The translations under genes and the position numbers were made by a program. The notes below the pieces were generated by a model. It searched no databases. It saw only the letters and a list, made by a program, of their open reading frames with translations, and had not been told where the DNA came from. A stretch of 64,000 nt of DNA from Emticicia sp040253585 (lineage in GTDB: Bacteria > Bacteroidota > Bacteroidia > Cytophagales > Spirosomataceae): positions 186,001 through 250,000 of the forward strand of contig NZ_JBELAU010000012.1 in assembly GCF_040253585.1 (NCBI RefSeq). The letters run 5' to 3'. Shown piece by piece: positions 7,227 to 16,639 of this stretch. Each line of letters begins with the position of its first letter. Positions within the stretch are counted from its first letter, which is position 1.

Positions 7227-8099
7227 ATGAATGCTAAACAAATAAATCAAACCTATTCAATCATTGAATTTCTATCATCGAAGGGCTTTGAACCTACCAA
7301 AATTCGAGGACAGAATTATTGGTATATCAGTATGATTCGAGATTTTACAGAGAATACGCCATCGTTTAAAGTGGATAAAAGTCTTAATCGTTGGTATGAC
7401 CATAGTCTTGGTAAAGGGGGTAATTTGGTTGATTTGGCTTGTTTAGTTCTAAAAACTGAGAACATAAAGCAAGTTATTCAAGAATTGCTAAATCTCTTTT
7501 CTTCTTTTCAACAGCCACAAGTTCGAGTAGAAAAAGTGGTTCAAAAGGGTTCTATAAGTCCTAAAATCAAAATGGTTGATATTGAAGAAATTAGCCACGA
7601 ACCACTAATTGACTATTTAGCTAACAGAGGGATAAATAAGTTAGTAGCACAAAAGTATTGCCATCAGATAGGCTATGTGAATGCTGACAAATACTATAAA
7701 AGTATCGGATTTAAAAATCAATCTGGTGGTTATGAGTTACGAAGTGAAGGCTTTAAATCTTGTATTTCCCCTAAAGACATTACCTTTTATGATAATGGTT
7801 TTGAAAAATTGGCGGTATTTGAGGGCTTTATTGATTTTCTTTCTTATCAAATGTTAGCTGATTTCGAGATACAAAACGCTAATTGGTTAATACTAAATTC
7901 TTTGAGTTTTCTTTCTCGTATAAATGGAATAATATCAGCACATAGACAAATATTTCTCTTTTTAGATAATGATATAGCTGGTAAATCAGCTATAAAAAAA
8001 ATAGGCGAAATAAATTCCAACTATGTAGATATGACCATTATGTATGCCGATTTTAAAGACCTAAACGATTATTTACTATGGACAAAAAAGAACTACTGA
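7227..8099 (+). CDS. Primase-like toprim protein
   Basis: From the start at 7227 (MNAKQINQTYSIIEFLSSKG, with an AAGAAAGAA-type purine-rich leader) the protein has 290 residues. An upstream in-frame start at 7035 would translate the iteron array into low-complexity sequence and is not believed. The N-terminal part resembles the CHC2 primase fold (SFKVDKSLNRWYDHSLGKGG) but lacks the zinc cysteines. A toprim domain follows, with the glutamate in AVFEGFIDFLS and the acidic D-x-D in IFLFLDNDIAGKSA. It overlaps the next gene by 22 bp. Confidence 0.75.
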   Translation: MNAKQINQTYSIIEFLSSKGFEPTKIRGQNYWYISMIRDFTENTPSFKVDKSLNRWYDHSLGKGGNLVDLACLVLKTENIKQVIQELLNLFSSFQQPQVRVEKVVQKGSISPKIKMVDIEEISHEPLIDYLANRGINKLVAQKYCHQIGYVNADKYYKSIGFKNQSGGYELRSEGFKSCISPKDITFYDNGFEKLAVFEGFIDFLSYQMLADFEIQNANWLILNSLSFLSRINGIISAHRQIFLFLDNDIAGKSAIKKIGEINSNYVDMTIMYADFKDLNDYLLWTKKNY

Positions 8100-8434
8100 T
8101 TCAGATGTATGAATCAAATGACCGAAAAAGGCGAAGGCTGCTAATGGATATATTTTATCATACAATCACCATGAATGCCTCCTTGAAATTTATCTGCAAA
8201 TTAATTAATAATGAATTATCACGTGATGATTTAGTAAGCGAAAAAGATGTAGTGTATTGTAGATTTCATTTTGCTAAGAGTTCAAAGCCATCACCGCTCC
8301 CTAAAATACCAACAAAACAAATACCTGTAACGCCAAAAGAAGTCAATACCAATACCGAAATCGTTTGGTCAGACCCCGACGATGATAATTTCAAAAAACA
8401 AATAAGTATCAAATCTAAATTTTCAAAAGAATGA
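8078..8434 (+). CDS. Hypothetical protein, 118 aa
   Basis: I do not recognise this family. The first 70 residues are basic and helical (MDKKELLIQMYESNDRKRRR). The second half is proline- and threonine-rich and ends acidic then basic. It overlaps the primase-like gene by 22 bp and the ParA-like gene by 4 bp, so it is part of the same replication/mobilization operon. Confidence 0.6.
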   Translation: MDKKELLIQMYESNDRKRRRLLMDIFYHTITMNASLKFICKLINNELSRDDLVSEKDVVYCRFHFAKSSKPSPLPKIPTKQIPVTPKEVNTNTEIVWSDPDDDNFKKQISIKSKFSKE

Positions 8435-9138
8435 AAAAGAAACAATTAAATTTTATTTTATGTGCAAAGGGCGGTGTAGGCAAATCAATATTAAGCTACC
8501 TATTCGCAATCACCAAAGAGAAAGACACCGACTGCTTATTTATTGACACAGATAACAGCACCCAAACCAGTAAAAAACAACTCCGTTTTTTAGGAGAAGA
8601 CCGTCTGGAATTATTGAGCTTACTAAATAACAATGAAGTATTAGTCAGAGATAATTTGGTAAGCTACTTAGAAAGCCTTGTAGATTCGCCCTTTACACAG
8701 TTTTACTTCGATTTGGGAAGCCCAGAAAGCGAGCAGATGCCAGCCTTTATTGAGAGAGATTTACCATTGAAAGAATTTTTAGACGAATTAGGTTTTGAGG
8801 CTCATTTCCATATTGTAATTGGAGGCGGGGGGGCTTACAAGCCATCTATCGAGTATATGTTGAAACTCTTAAAAGCACTGGATGGTAAATTTGATGTTAC
8901 TATTTGGCAATCAATTACAGCATTTACAAACTTCCCCGAACTATCCTCTGAGCTGAAGCATAACTGTAATAAACTTCAACTTCATTTGCGAAAGTTTGGC
9001 GACTTTGACCCTTCTACCCTCTTGGGTTCTCAAATATTGGATTTTATTCGTAAAGGAGCAGGCTTAAATGAGTATTCAGCAGGTGCAAAGCTACGACTAA
9101 CAAAAGAACTAAAAGAAAATTTTGGATATGAAAATTGA
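8431..9138 (+). CDS. ParA/MinD-type P-loop ATPase
   Basis: This 235-aa protein opens with a deviant Walker A motif CAKGGVGKS (11-19), followed by DCLFIDTDNS, as in ParA/MinD/Soj ATPases. The later part is less conserved. No ParB partner is evident. ATPases of this type occur in the mobilization blocks of Bacteroidota elements, where partition or relaxosome positioning has been suggested; the exact role here is unknown. It overlaps the next gene by 17 bp. Confidence 0.7.
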   Translation: MKKKQLNFILCAKGGVGKSILSYLFAITKEKDTDCLFIDTDNSTQTSKKQLRFLGEDRLELLSLLNNNEVLVRDNLVSYLESLVDSPFTQFYFDLGSPESEQMPAFIERDLPLKEFLDELGFEAHFHIVIGGGGAYKPSIEYMLKLLKALDGKFDVTIWQSITAFTNFPELSSELKHNCNKLQLHLRKFGDFDPSTLLGSQILDFIRKGAGLNEYSAGAKLRLTKELKENFGYEN

Positions 9139-9658
9139 ACAAGTTTCCAAAGAAGACATGATACGTCTTAAAGCCTATTTTACACAAAAGTATGGTATTG
9201 AGTTAGATGAATGGTTTTCGGCAGTAATGCATGAAATGAATCAATTAAATCAAGAATCGAAACTCGAAATAGGTAAGGCTACAGAAGAAGTCAAAGCAGC
9301 CGCAAAACTTCTGAAAGGACAAATGTACGCCGTTCATTTCAAAGATAATAAACAAGCGTTTTGGTTTGGCTTTGGAAAATATTTACCCTTTTCTGTTCCA
9401 ATGCTTTTTATGGTTTCCTGCATAGCTTATTTCCAGTTTACCAGTAGAACCTTTGAGGATAAAAGAGCATTCATTAAACAATATCCAAACGCAGCAAATT
9501 TTAGAATGTTTTTGATAAACGCCAAAGTTGAAAAGATAGGAGAAAGTCATTATGTACCACTAAAACTGAAACCCAAAACTGGGGATATATCTATTGGGAC
9601 AGAGTATATGTATGACAAGCAAAATGAGCGAGTTTTGATTCCTTTAGGCAGAGAATGA
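9122..9658 (+). CDS. Single-pass membrane protein of the mobilization block
   Basis: This 178-aa protein has a helical cytoplasmic-looking first half. A hydrophobic segment (LPFSVPMLFMVSCIAYFQF) sits at about residues 85-105, and the C-terminal domain ends KPKTGDISIGTEYMYDKQNE. A second in-frame start at 9128 is possible. Its position between the ParA-like ATPase and the oriT-like region suggests a link between the DNA-processing complex and the membrane; that is inference. Confidence 0.6.
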   Translation: MDMKIEQVSKEDMIRLKAYFTQKYGIELDEWFSAVMHEMNQLNQESKLEIGKATEEVKAAAKLLKGQMYAVHFKDNKQAFWFGFGKYLPFSVPMLFMVSCIAYFQFTSRTFEDKRAFIKQYPNAANFRMFLINAKVEKIGESHYVPLKLKPKTGDISIGTEYMYDKQNERVLIPLGRE

Positions 9659-9663
9659 AATAA

Positions 9664-9819
9664 TTTGAAATCAACTGGAATGAATTGGAATAAAATGAAA
9701 TCAATTCAAATATTTTGAAATCGTTTGAAAGATGACTGATTTTTAATGTAAAGCAAGCTGTGCTTTGGATACTGCAAAAATGCAGTACCAAAGCGGCTTG
9801 CTAAGGGAGAAGCCCTTAG
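9664..9819. other. Candidate origin of transfer (oriT): iterons plus two hairpins
   Basis: At 9664-9728 short direct repeats of the form TTGAAATC/ATGAAATCAA occur three times, with GGAAT units between. At 9752-9802 a stepped hairpin pairs AGCAAGC with GCTTGCT, GCTTTGG with CCAAAGC and TACTGCA with TGCAGTA. Right after it, 9801-9819 forms a second perfect hairpin, CTAAGGG-AGAAG-CCCTTAG. The MobC-like and relaxase genes start 45 bp later. This is the usual place and shape of an oriT. The nick site is not identified. Confidence 0.65.
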
Positions 9820-9863
9820 AAACCCCACTATTCGCCTTTGGCTCATAGAAATACGAAAAAATT

Positions 9864-10499
9864 ATGGAAAAGAAAACGAAAGGAAGACCGCCCAAACCTG
9901 CCTCAAAACGGAAACGATTACAGTATTCTGTTTGGGTTTCGGCAGAAGAAAAAAAGCAAATTGATACACTGATTGAAGCTACTAATTTATCAGCAAGTCA
10001 GTTTTTCCTGACCCTTGCTATCAATAAACCTTTTGAACGTCCGAAGAAGAAAACATTACCAAAAGGAGTTGCCGAGCAAATTTCAAGCCTTGAAAAACTA
10101 TCAGGTTTATTGGCTCTTTCTGCTCTGAAAACCAAAGACAAATTGATGCTTGCAGAAAGTTGGCGAGAAAGTAGTCAGACCGTAAAGTGGATTACTCGAT
10201 TGATTAGTTTATGGATTTTTGCAGAGTTTGATTTACCCAGTTTCAAACAAAATTTGAAAATAATCGAAGAAAAATCAAAACTCTTATATTGGCAATTGAA
10301 TACCTTAATTGGCAGCGATGACAAAGCTGAAATAGTAGGTGTAATTTCTCAAATCAACCAAATAGCTAATGAACTGATTATCTCTTTTGGAAAGCAATTT
10401 GAAGCGTATAATCCACCTACATTTCAAACGATTTGGCAAGAAGATTTTGATGTGCATCGAGAAATAGAACAACTCAAACAAAACTTACTCAAGCAATGA
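9864..10499 (+). CDS. mobC: MobC-like relaxosome accessory protein
   Basis: This 211-aa protein has a basic N-terminus (KKTKGRPPKPASKRKRLQYS) and a ribbon-helix-helix-like segment (VWVSAEEKKQIDTLIEATNL), as in MobC proteins that bind oriT and help the relaxase. The C-terminal ~110 residues are helical and longer than in typical MobC. It overlaps the relaxase start by 4 bp and lies directly downstream of the hairpin region. Confidence 0.7.
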   Translation: MEKKTKGRPPKPASKRKRLQYSVWVSAEEKKQIDTLIEATNLSASQFFLTLAINKPFERPKKKTLPKGVAEQISSLEKLSGLLALSALKTKDKLMLAESWRESSQTVKWITRLISLWIFAEFDLPSFKQNLKIIEEKSKLLYWQLNTLIGSDDKAEIVGVISQINQIANELIISFGKQFEAYNPPTFQTIWQEDFDVHREIEQLKQNLLKQ

Positions 10500-11476
10500 T
10501 AGGCAAAGCACAAAAAGGTTCACGAGCCAGCGGTATCTTGAATTATTGCTATTATGAGAAAGAGGAGCTTTCTAAAAAAGATTTAGAAAAAATGAGCCTT
10601 GATGATGTTCGTGGAGAGATTATTTATGCACAAAATGTGGCTTTAGATACTTTGGCAGATGGGCGTTTTGATATGGAATATTTAGCCCAACAATTCAAAG
10701 ATTGTGCAGCTATGAACAGTCGTTTGAAAGATTATATTTGGCATCAAACCTTTTCTTTTCCTGAACATGAAGACCCCAGCCAAGAGCAATTAGAAAAACT
10801 GGTGATGGAGTTCAGTAAAGATTTTGGTTTTGAAGAAAATAATTTGGTGGTTTTCAAACATATGGATAAAAACCATCCGCATATTCATATTGTAGGAAAT
10901 CGTATTAATGTGAAAGGTGTTACCACCGCCAAAGATTCATTTAGTCATTTACGCACGGGGGATTTTTGCCGAAAGATGGAGTTAAAATTAGGGTTGACTA
11001 TTGTGCCAAATATGAAAGCCTTATTGCCAGTAGAAGAACGAAAAAATGCTTTTTCACAGAGTAAATTGGCAGATTCGATTCGTGCAAAAATTGACAAACG
11101 AATTCCTTATGTAAAAACATTGGAAGGTTTGAAAAAGAGTTTAGCACAAGATGGTGTAAAAATGTATATCGGGCGAGGCGTGAGTTTTTTAGATAAAAAG
11201 ACTGGGGCATCATTGAAAGGCTCGGAGCTGGGTCGAGAATACTCATTAATGAATTTGGAAAAGCGTTTAGCTTTTGAAAATAGTCTTCAAGCAGGTTCAA
11301 AAACTGAAAACAGTTCATTGAAAGTTGAGCCATCAACAACCAAAGAAGAAGCCAATCCTTTACCAATTCTTGATAATACACTAACCGCAGCACCAAACAG
11401 TCCAAAACGGAAATTAGACGAAGATGATGACGAAGAAGAACTAAAAAGAAAACGGAAAAGAAAACCAAAATTATAA
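10496..11476 (+). CDS. mobA: Relaxase / mobilization nuclease
   Basis: This 326-aa protein fits the relaxase/mobilization nuclease family (MobP/MobA group). The three-histidine metal motif is HPHIH (H127, H129, H131) in KHMDKNHPHIHIVGNRIN. Near the N-terminus Y18-Y20 in LNYCYYEKEE are candidate nicking tyrosines. The C-terminus is lysine-rich (LKRKRKRKPKL). It would nick at oriT and stay bound to the transferred strand. It is smaller than conjugative-plasmid relaxases, as expected for a mobilizable element. Confidence 0.85.
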   Translation: MIGKAQKGSRASGILNYCYYEKEELSKKDLEKMSLDDVRGEIIYAQNVALDTLADGRFDMEYLAQQFKDCAAMNSRLKDYIWHQTFSFPEHEDPSQEQLEKLVMEFSKDFGFEENNLVVFKHMDKNHPHIHIVGNRINVKGVTTAKDSFSHLRTGDFCRKMELKLGLTIVPNMKALLPVEERKNAFSQSKLADSIRAKIDKRIPYVKTLEGLKKSLAQDGVKMYIGRGVSFLDKKTGASLKGSELGREYSLMNLEKRLAFENSLQAGSKTENSSLKVEPSTTKEEANPLPILDNTLTAAPNSPKRKLDEDDDEEELKRKRKRKPKL

Positions 11477-11480
11477 AGCG

Positions 11481-11924
11481 ATGAAAATAGAAAACCCTTA
11501 CGAAAACATGGTTAATTTTTACCATGATAATCCATCTATAATGGAATTGTATGAATATCGTAATACCGATATTTACAGAGAAATCGTTTTGTTTTTGAAT
11601 GATTTTAATGCTGATTGGAGGAAAAAGAAAGAATTAGGCGAATACGCTGCTGATTTCATTTTGAGAATCATCAAAGAATTTGAAGAAGAGAAAGAAGACG
11701 AAAATCTGCCATTTGTTCAATGGCTCACCAATATTTACGAAGAAATAGCCGATAGATATGCCTCTACTAAGTCAAACTATCAGTTTGCAAGAGCGATGAG
11801 TCAAGATATAAAATCATTGATGGAAGAATGTACAACAGATGATGATTTTTTAGAAGACGAGTTTGAAAAGGCTTATGAAAAGTATAAAAAAGAAGATGAT
11901 GAAACAGTGTATTTGTTCTTTTGA
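11481..11924 (+). CDS. Hypothetical acidic protein, 147 aa
   Basis: I do not recognise this family. It is acidic and helical throughout, with runs such as EFEEEKEDENLP and YEKYKKEDDET, and has no signal peptide or membrane segment. It starts 4 bp after the relaxase stop, so it is the last gene of the mobilization operon. A relaxosome partner or small regulator is possible. Confidence 0.55.
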   Translation: MKIENPYENMVNFYHDNPSIMELYEYRNTDIYREIVLFLNDFNADWRKKKELGEYAADFILRIIKEFEEEKEDENLPFVQWLTNIYEEIADRYASTKSNYQFARAMSQDIKSLMEECTTDDDFLEDEFEKAYEKYKKEDDETVYLFF

Positions 11925-12388
11925 TGTTTTAAATTGCCATGAATCAAATTGAAATTCAGGACTTAAAACAAGCAAGTAAATAAATAGAATTTATCACATA
12001 TTGAAAATTAGCGTTTAGCGAGAACTTTCTATACTTAAAATCAGGTAAATTTTAAACTAACAGAAAAGTGGAAGCAAAAAAACGCCTACGGTATGCGTGC
12101 AACCTCTTAGATTGTTTTGAAAAGTTAGTTTCAACTTTACGAAAAAACAACTTGTCAATAGTATTTGAAAAAATATAATCGAGGAGGCTAATACTCAAAG
12201 TGTAGTCTATTAAAATTTAGATATTTCAAATTCATTCGAGTAATTTAAAAAAATATTGTAATTTACAAATGCTTGATTATTAAATAGTTAAATAAATATA
12301 GGTCAAATTTTTGAAAAATTTCGGGAAGTTTCGGGAAAACATATTAGACATTTGAGTATTAGTATTAAAAGCACAAAATGTGTAGTTT
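11925..12388. other. 464-bp AT-rich intergenic region
   Basis: No convincing coding frame or RNA gene is visible. It separates the mobilization operon from the eight-gene ABC/two-component/deaminase operon and must hold the promoter of the latter. A repeated motif GTGTAGT occurs at about 12200 and just before the first start codon (about 12379). Confidence 0.4.
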
Positions 12389-13255
12389 ATGATTCAAATA
12401 TTTTTCAATAGTATCATCTCGGCATTAATGCTGGCTTTGTTGGCCTTGGGCTTTAACCTCATTTTTAATGCTACCAGGGTTTTTCATTTAACGCACGGAG
12501 CTATTTATGTGTTAGGGGTGTTTTTAGTCTATACTGTACAACCAACGTTTGGCAATTGGTTCGCGATTCCCATTGCTATTGTAATAAGTATTAACGTAGC
12601 TCTGTTGGTAGAATATTGGGTGTATCGTCCCTTAGCTCAACGCCACGCCAGTGCGGCTATTTCGCTGATTTCATCATTGGGGGTTTATACGTTTCTGATA
12701 AACTTACTGGCATTTTTCTTTGGAAATGAGGGGGTTGCATTGGATAATAGTACCCAAACTTTTATTTATGAGAACGCTTACTTTCATATCAATGGCATAG
12801 AAGCAAAACAATTACTCGTTGGGGGGCTTTGCTTTGTTGGGCTTACTTTTTTTACCAAAACTCAATGGTATCGCAACATAAGAGCGATTTCTGATAGTTA
12901 TGAGGTTTCGGAAAAGTTCGGCATCTCGGTACAACAAACTCGGTATATAGCCATGGCTGTAGGTAGTTTTCTCGCTATTGTTAGCGGTTTACTTAACGGT
13001 TTTTACACCAGTACCAATCCGCATGATGGACTTGCTATTACGTTGATGGCCACTGTGGCAGTGATTGTAGGAGGAGTACGTTCACTATCAGGAACCACTC
13101 TCGCCTGTTTCGTCATTGCTTTGATTGATAACTTTTCGGTTAAAATCCTCTCGCAACGTTGGCGTGAGGTTGTTATCTATGCTTTATTGATTTTTGTTCT
13201 GTTATTTTTTAAAGAAGGCTTATTTTCAAGTAAAAACCGTATTGAAGAACAATGA
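12389..13255 (+). CDS. Branched-chain amino-acid-type ABC permease (LivH-like)
   Basis: This 288-aa polytopic protein has the LivH fold signature: ALLALGFNLIFNATRVFHLT near the N-terminus and the inner-membrane loop with AISDSYEVSEKFGIS before the C-terminal helices. It is the first permease of a Liv/Urt-type importer for amino acids, urea or similar small polar ligands. The ligand cannot be read from sequence. It heads the operon 12389-21352 and overlaps the next gene by 4 bp. Confidence 0.85.
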   Translation: MIQIFFNSIISALMLALLALGFNLIFNATRVFHLTHGAIYVLGVFLVYTVQPTFGNWFAIPIAIVISINVALLVEYWVYRPLAQRHASAAISLISSLGVYTFLINLLAFFFGNEGVALDNSTQTFIYENAYFHINGIEAKQLLVGGLCFVGLTFFTKTQWYRNIRAISDSYEVSEKFGISVQQTRYIAMAVGSFLAIVSGLLNGFYTSTNPHDGLAITLMATVAVIVGGVRSLSGTTLACFVIALIDNFSVKILSQRWREVVIYALLIFVLLFFKEGLFSSKNRIEEQ

Positions 13256-14118
13256 ACTGGTTTAATTTCATATTTATATGCGAACTGTATATCATGCTTA
13301 CGCTCAGTGCCAATATTGTCTCTGGCTATACTGGCTTATTGTCGTTTAGCTATGCAGCTTTTTATGGACTTGGGGCTTATGCTACCGCTATATTGATGAA
13401 ATCAGCAGGAGTTTCATTTTTCCCTGCTATGCTAATTGCTATGATTTTCAATCTTATGCTTTCTACCGTTTTGAGTTATTTTGCAATCCGAATGAAGGAT
13501 GTTTTTTTTACCATAGGCACGATAGGGGTTCAAATTATCGTTTTTCGTTTTTTTTACAATGCCGACGACCTCACTGGCGGAAGTCTTGGGCTTTCTGAAA
13601 TACCAACGGTCTCTATCTTTGGTTATGCTCTTAATGGCTCACGAGATTATGCCATCTTAGGTGGGGTTTTATTGGCTTTGGTCATTGGCTTTTTTGCTTT
13701 TTTACAAACAACCCCTTTTATCCGAACCCTCTCATGTATCAGAGACCGTGAATTGGGAGCAATAACTATCGGTAAGCCTATAAACTATTACAAATTCGTT
13801 TGCAATGCCATTGCCGCAGTAGTTTGTACTATTGCAGGGGCTTTGTATGCTACCAATAGTAGTTATATTGACCCAACTTCATTTACACTCGACGAAAGTA
13901 TTTTGGTGGTTAGTATGTTATTGATTGGTGGAACTGGCAATTTGATTGGTCCCATCTTTGGAGCATTTTTTTATACTGCCTTGCCTGAACTGATACGGCT
14001 CATTCCCATCAGTAGTTCGCAGGGGGCAAGCCTTCGTTTGATGCTCTATGGTTTGATTTTAATTTTAGTAGTTAGATACCGCCCTAATGGTGTTTTTGGT
14101 AAATTTAGATTTGAATAA
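13252..14118 (+). CDS. Branched-chain amino-acid-type ABC permease (LivM-like)
   Basis: This 288-aa polytopic membrane protein carries LivM-family features: SANIVSGYTGLLSFSYAAFY, then the loop IRDRELGAITIGKPINYYK, and near the C-terminus VSMLLIGGTGNLIGPIFGAF. It should pair with the LivH-like protein as the channel. Overlap with livH-like is 4 bp and the gap to the ATPase gene is 2 bp. Confidence 0.85.
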   Translation: MNWFNFIFICELYIMLTLSANIVSGYTGLLSFSYAAFYGLGAYATAILMKSAGVSFFPAMLIAMIFNLMLSTVLSYFAIRMKDVFFTIGTIGVQIIVFRFFYNADDLTGGSLGLSEIPTVSIFGYALNGSRDYAILGGVLLALVIGFFAFLQTTPFIRTLSCIRDRELGAITIGKPINYYKFVCNAIAAVVCTIAGALYATNSSYIDPTSFTLDESILVVSMLLIGGTGNLIGPIFGAFFYTALPELIRLIPISSSQGASLRLMLYGLILILVVRYRPNGVFGKFRFE

Positions 14119-14120
14119 GC

Positions 14121-14828
14121 ATGGGAACTATACTCGAAATAAAACATTTACATAAATCGTTTGAAGGGCTAAGTTTATTTGATGATGCTTCTTGGCAAGT
14201 ACCCAAAGGGGTTATAAGCGTTTTATTAGGTAAAAATGGTTCGGGCAAAACTACGTTGTTTAATATGCTGACTGGTTATCTAAAACCTGATGCAGGAACG
14301 GTAGCGTTTGAAGGAAGCCCAATCAATAAAATATCGCCCGACGGTGTAGCTCGACTGGGTATTGGTAAAATGTGGCAGTCACCTCGTACCATGCTTTTTT
14401 TGAATCATTCTGTTTTGGACAACTTGATGGTAGCAGCACCCAAGCATAAAGGCGATGGATTGTTGAATAACTTTTTTAGTTATAAAGCTGTAAAGCAACA
14501 AGAAGCAAATATCAAACAAAAAGCCTTAGACTTACTGGAAGAATTAGGATTGGAACAATACACCCAGCAACCCGCAGGGACATTGAGTTTGGGTAATCAG
14601 AAATTGGTTTGCTTAGGTATGTTACTCATGAGCGAAGCCCGATTGTTGTTGCTTGACGAACCGTTTTCAAGCATACACCCTGATACTATTCAGAAAATAT
14701 CGGGTGTGTTATTAAAGCAAAAACAGGCGGGCAAAAGTATTTTGATGATTGAGCATAAAATCAACTTTGCTCGGCAAATAAGCGATTATCTTTTTGAGAT
14801 ACAAAACCAGAAAATTAAGGCGGTATGA
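14121..14828 (+). CDS. ABC transporter ATPase (LivG-like)
   Basis: This 235-aa ATPase has Walker A GKNGSGKTT, the Q-loop region LGIGKMWQSPRT, a signature-like SLGNQKLVCLG (degenerate from LSGGQ), Walker B LLLLDEPFS and switch H in MIEHK. The LivG-type insert after the Q-loop (VAAPKHKGDGLLNNF) supports the subfamily. It overlaps the next ATPase gene by 4 bp. Confidence 0.85.
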   Translation: MGTILEIKHLHKSFEGLSLFDDASWQVPKGVISVLLGKNGSGKTTLFNMLTGYLKPDAGTVAFEGSPINKISPDGVARLGIGKMWQSPRTMLFLNHSVLDNLMVAAPKHKGDGLLNNFFSYKAVKQQEANIKQKALDLLEELGLEQYTQQPAGTLSLGNQKLVCLGMLLMSEARLLLLDEPFSSIHPDTIQKISGVLLKQKQAGKSILMIEHKINFARQISDYLFEIQNQKIKAV

Positions 14829-15517
14829 AAGCATATTTTGAAATACAAAACCTAAGTACGGGTTATCTACCAAACGAAAACGTTTTAGAAAACATCTGCC
14901 TTACCTTACAGCAAGGTGAGATTTGTGCGATATTGGGCGAAGAAGGTGCAGGAAAAACAACTTTACTAAAAACCATTATCCATAAACTACCCTACAAAGG
15001 GCAAATTTGGTGGCAAGGCAAAACACTTGGCGGTACGCCTACTCATAAACTCAACCAATTAGGCATTGATTACAACCTAATAGGCGGTAATATCCTTAGA
15101 AATTTTACCGTAAAAGAACACCTTGGTTTGGCATTACATCATTACCCAAAAACTGAGAGGGTAGAGCGATGGGAAGCGTTAAAAACAGATTTTCCAAGAT
15201 TGAACGACCTGCAAAACCGACAAGGGGGACAGTTGAGCGGTGGCGAACGAATGATTGTAACTTTGGCAACATTGACTGCTACACAAGCACAATTACTGAT
15301 ATTAGATGAGCCAACAGCAGGTTTATCAGAAGCTATTACCAGCGATATTGCCAATACTTTACTCAAACTCAAAGCACAAGGAACAACCATTTTATTATTG
15401 GAGCATAATCATGATTTTGCTCTACAAATTGCTGATGCAGTAGCCATTTTGCAGTATAAACAACTGCAAAAGAAAGCAAATAAAGACGAATTTTTAACAC
15501 AAAATAATTATGTTTAA
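14825..15517 (+). CDS. ABC transporter ATPase (LivF-like)
   Basis: This 230-aa ATPase has Walker A GEEGAGKTT, the signature LSGGERMIV, Walker B LLILDEPTAG and switch H in LLEHNHD. It completes the importer's two-ATPase set. The end overlaps the substrate-binding-protein gene by 8 bp if that gene starts at 15510. Confidence 0.85.
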   Translation: MKAYFEIQNLSTGYLPNENVLENICLTLQQGEICAILGEEGAGKTTLLKTIIHKLPYKGQIWWQGKTLGGTPTHKLNQLGIDYNLIGGNILRNFTVKEHLGLALHHYPKTERVERWEALKTDFPRLNDLQNRQGGQLSGGERMIVTLATLTATQAQLLILDEPTAGLSEAITSDIANTLLKLKAQGTTILLLEHNHDFALQIADAVAILQYKQLQKKANKDEFLTQNNYV

Positions 15518-16625
15518 CACTCAAATCAAAATCATTATGAAACCGATGCGTTTTTCTTTTTATGCCGCCCTTTTGCTTGGCATTATGCTTGTGTCCTGTA
15601 ACAATAATAAAAGTGAGAATACTGTTAAAATTGGCTTAGTCTTAGGTCTATCTGGAAATGGTAGTGTAAACGGAAAATATCATTTAGAAGGCTATAAAAT
15701 GGCTATCGAAGAACAAAATAAAAAAGGTGGAATACTGGGCAAAAAAATAGAATTAGATATTCAAGATTCTAAATTAGACCCCAAAGAAGGTTTAATTAGT
15801 ATAAAAAATATGTACGAATCATCTCTACCACCATTTATCGTGTGTTCCAACGGTAGTCCCGTTTCAATGGCTATTAAACCAGAAGTCGAAAAAAATAAAT
15901 CTATATTTCTTGCAGCAGCAGCGGCATCCAAGTTAATTGAAAATTCAAATTATACAATTAGAAACTATGTTGATGCGAAAACAATTTCTGAAAACATGGT
16001 CCCTTACATAACAGATTCTTTAAAGTTAAAAAAATTAGGAATATTTTATGTTGATAATGATTTTGGAAAAAGTGTAAGTAATTCAATAATTGCAAAAATT
16101 AAAGGGACAAATTTAAACAATACTTTTATTGAAAACTTTAATGACAAAGAATCAGACTTTAAAAGTTTATTATCTAAAATCACACCATCTACCGAAATTA
16201 TTTATGTCATTGGTGTTGGGAAAGGATTAGGTATTTTAATAAAACAAATTAAAGAATCGGGTTATAAAGGTAAAATTATTGCAGACCCATTGTCCAATAC
16301 AGCAGAAGTTAAAAATGCAGCAGGGCAATCTATTTTAGGAATAAGGTATTTAGATTTTGCTTTCGATAATAAATCAGAATCAAAAAAAATTAAAGAGTTT
16401 GTTCAATCTTACAAGAAAAGTTTTGGCAAAGAGCCTTCTGATATTGCAGCCCTTAGTTATGTAGGGTTAAAATTAGTATTCAAAAGTATTGAAGAAGTAG
16501 GTGAATTTGATTCAAAAAAAATAATCCAAAACTTAGAAAAAATAAAAAACATTGAAAGTATAATGGGTGGCGTTTCTGTTTCAGAACGAAGTTTTATTTA
16601 TCCTTTCGTTTTTGAAATTTATTAA
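15510..16625 (+). CDS. Periplasmic ligand-binding lipoprotein (LivK-like)
   Basis: This is a type I periplasmic binding protein. The lipoprotein signal is YAALLLGIMLVSC with lipobox LVSC. The mature part opens VKIGLVLGLSGNGSVNGKYH, followed by LEGYKMAIEEQNKKGGILGK, the family hallmark. Start at 15510 or, more usual for a signal peptide, 15537 (MKPMRFSFY). In the importer it would deliver ligand. Because kinase and receiver genes follow in the same operon, it may also be the extracytoplasmic sensor. Codon use is more AT-rich from here on than in the four transporter genes before it. Confidence 0.85.
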   Translation: MFNTQIKIIMKPMRFSFYAALLLGIMLVSCNNNKSENTVKIGLVLGLSGNGSVNGKYHLEGYKMAIEEQNKKGGILGKKIELDIQDSKLDPKEGLISIKNMYESSLPPFIVCSNGSPVSMAIKPEVEKNKSIFLAAAAASKLIENSNYTIRNYVDAKTISENMVPYITDSLKLKKLGIFYVDNDFGKSVSNSIIAKIKGTNLNNTFIENFNDKESDFKSLLSKITPSTEIIYVIGVGKGLGILIKQIKESGYKGKIIADPLSNTAEVKNAAGQSILGIRYLDFAFDNKSESKKIKEFVQSYKKSFGKEPSDIAALSYVGLKLVFKSIEEVGEFDSKKIIQNLEKIKNIESIMGGVSVSERSFIYPFVFEIY

Positions 16626-16639
16626 ATTATAGATTTATA

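Noticed and set aside
10998..11525. 175-aa minus-strand frame opposite the relaxase gene
   Set aside because: It is the antisense shadow of a well-supported relaxase and is rich in Leu/Phe/His, typical of antisense to AT-rich coding DNA.
12389..15517. Urea importer (UrtABCDE)
   Set aside because: Permease and ATPase order would allow it, but the binding protein is last, not first. No urease genes are near, and the ligand-specific residues cannot be judged by eye.
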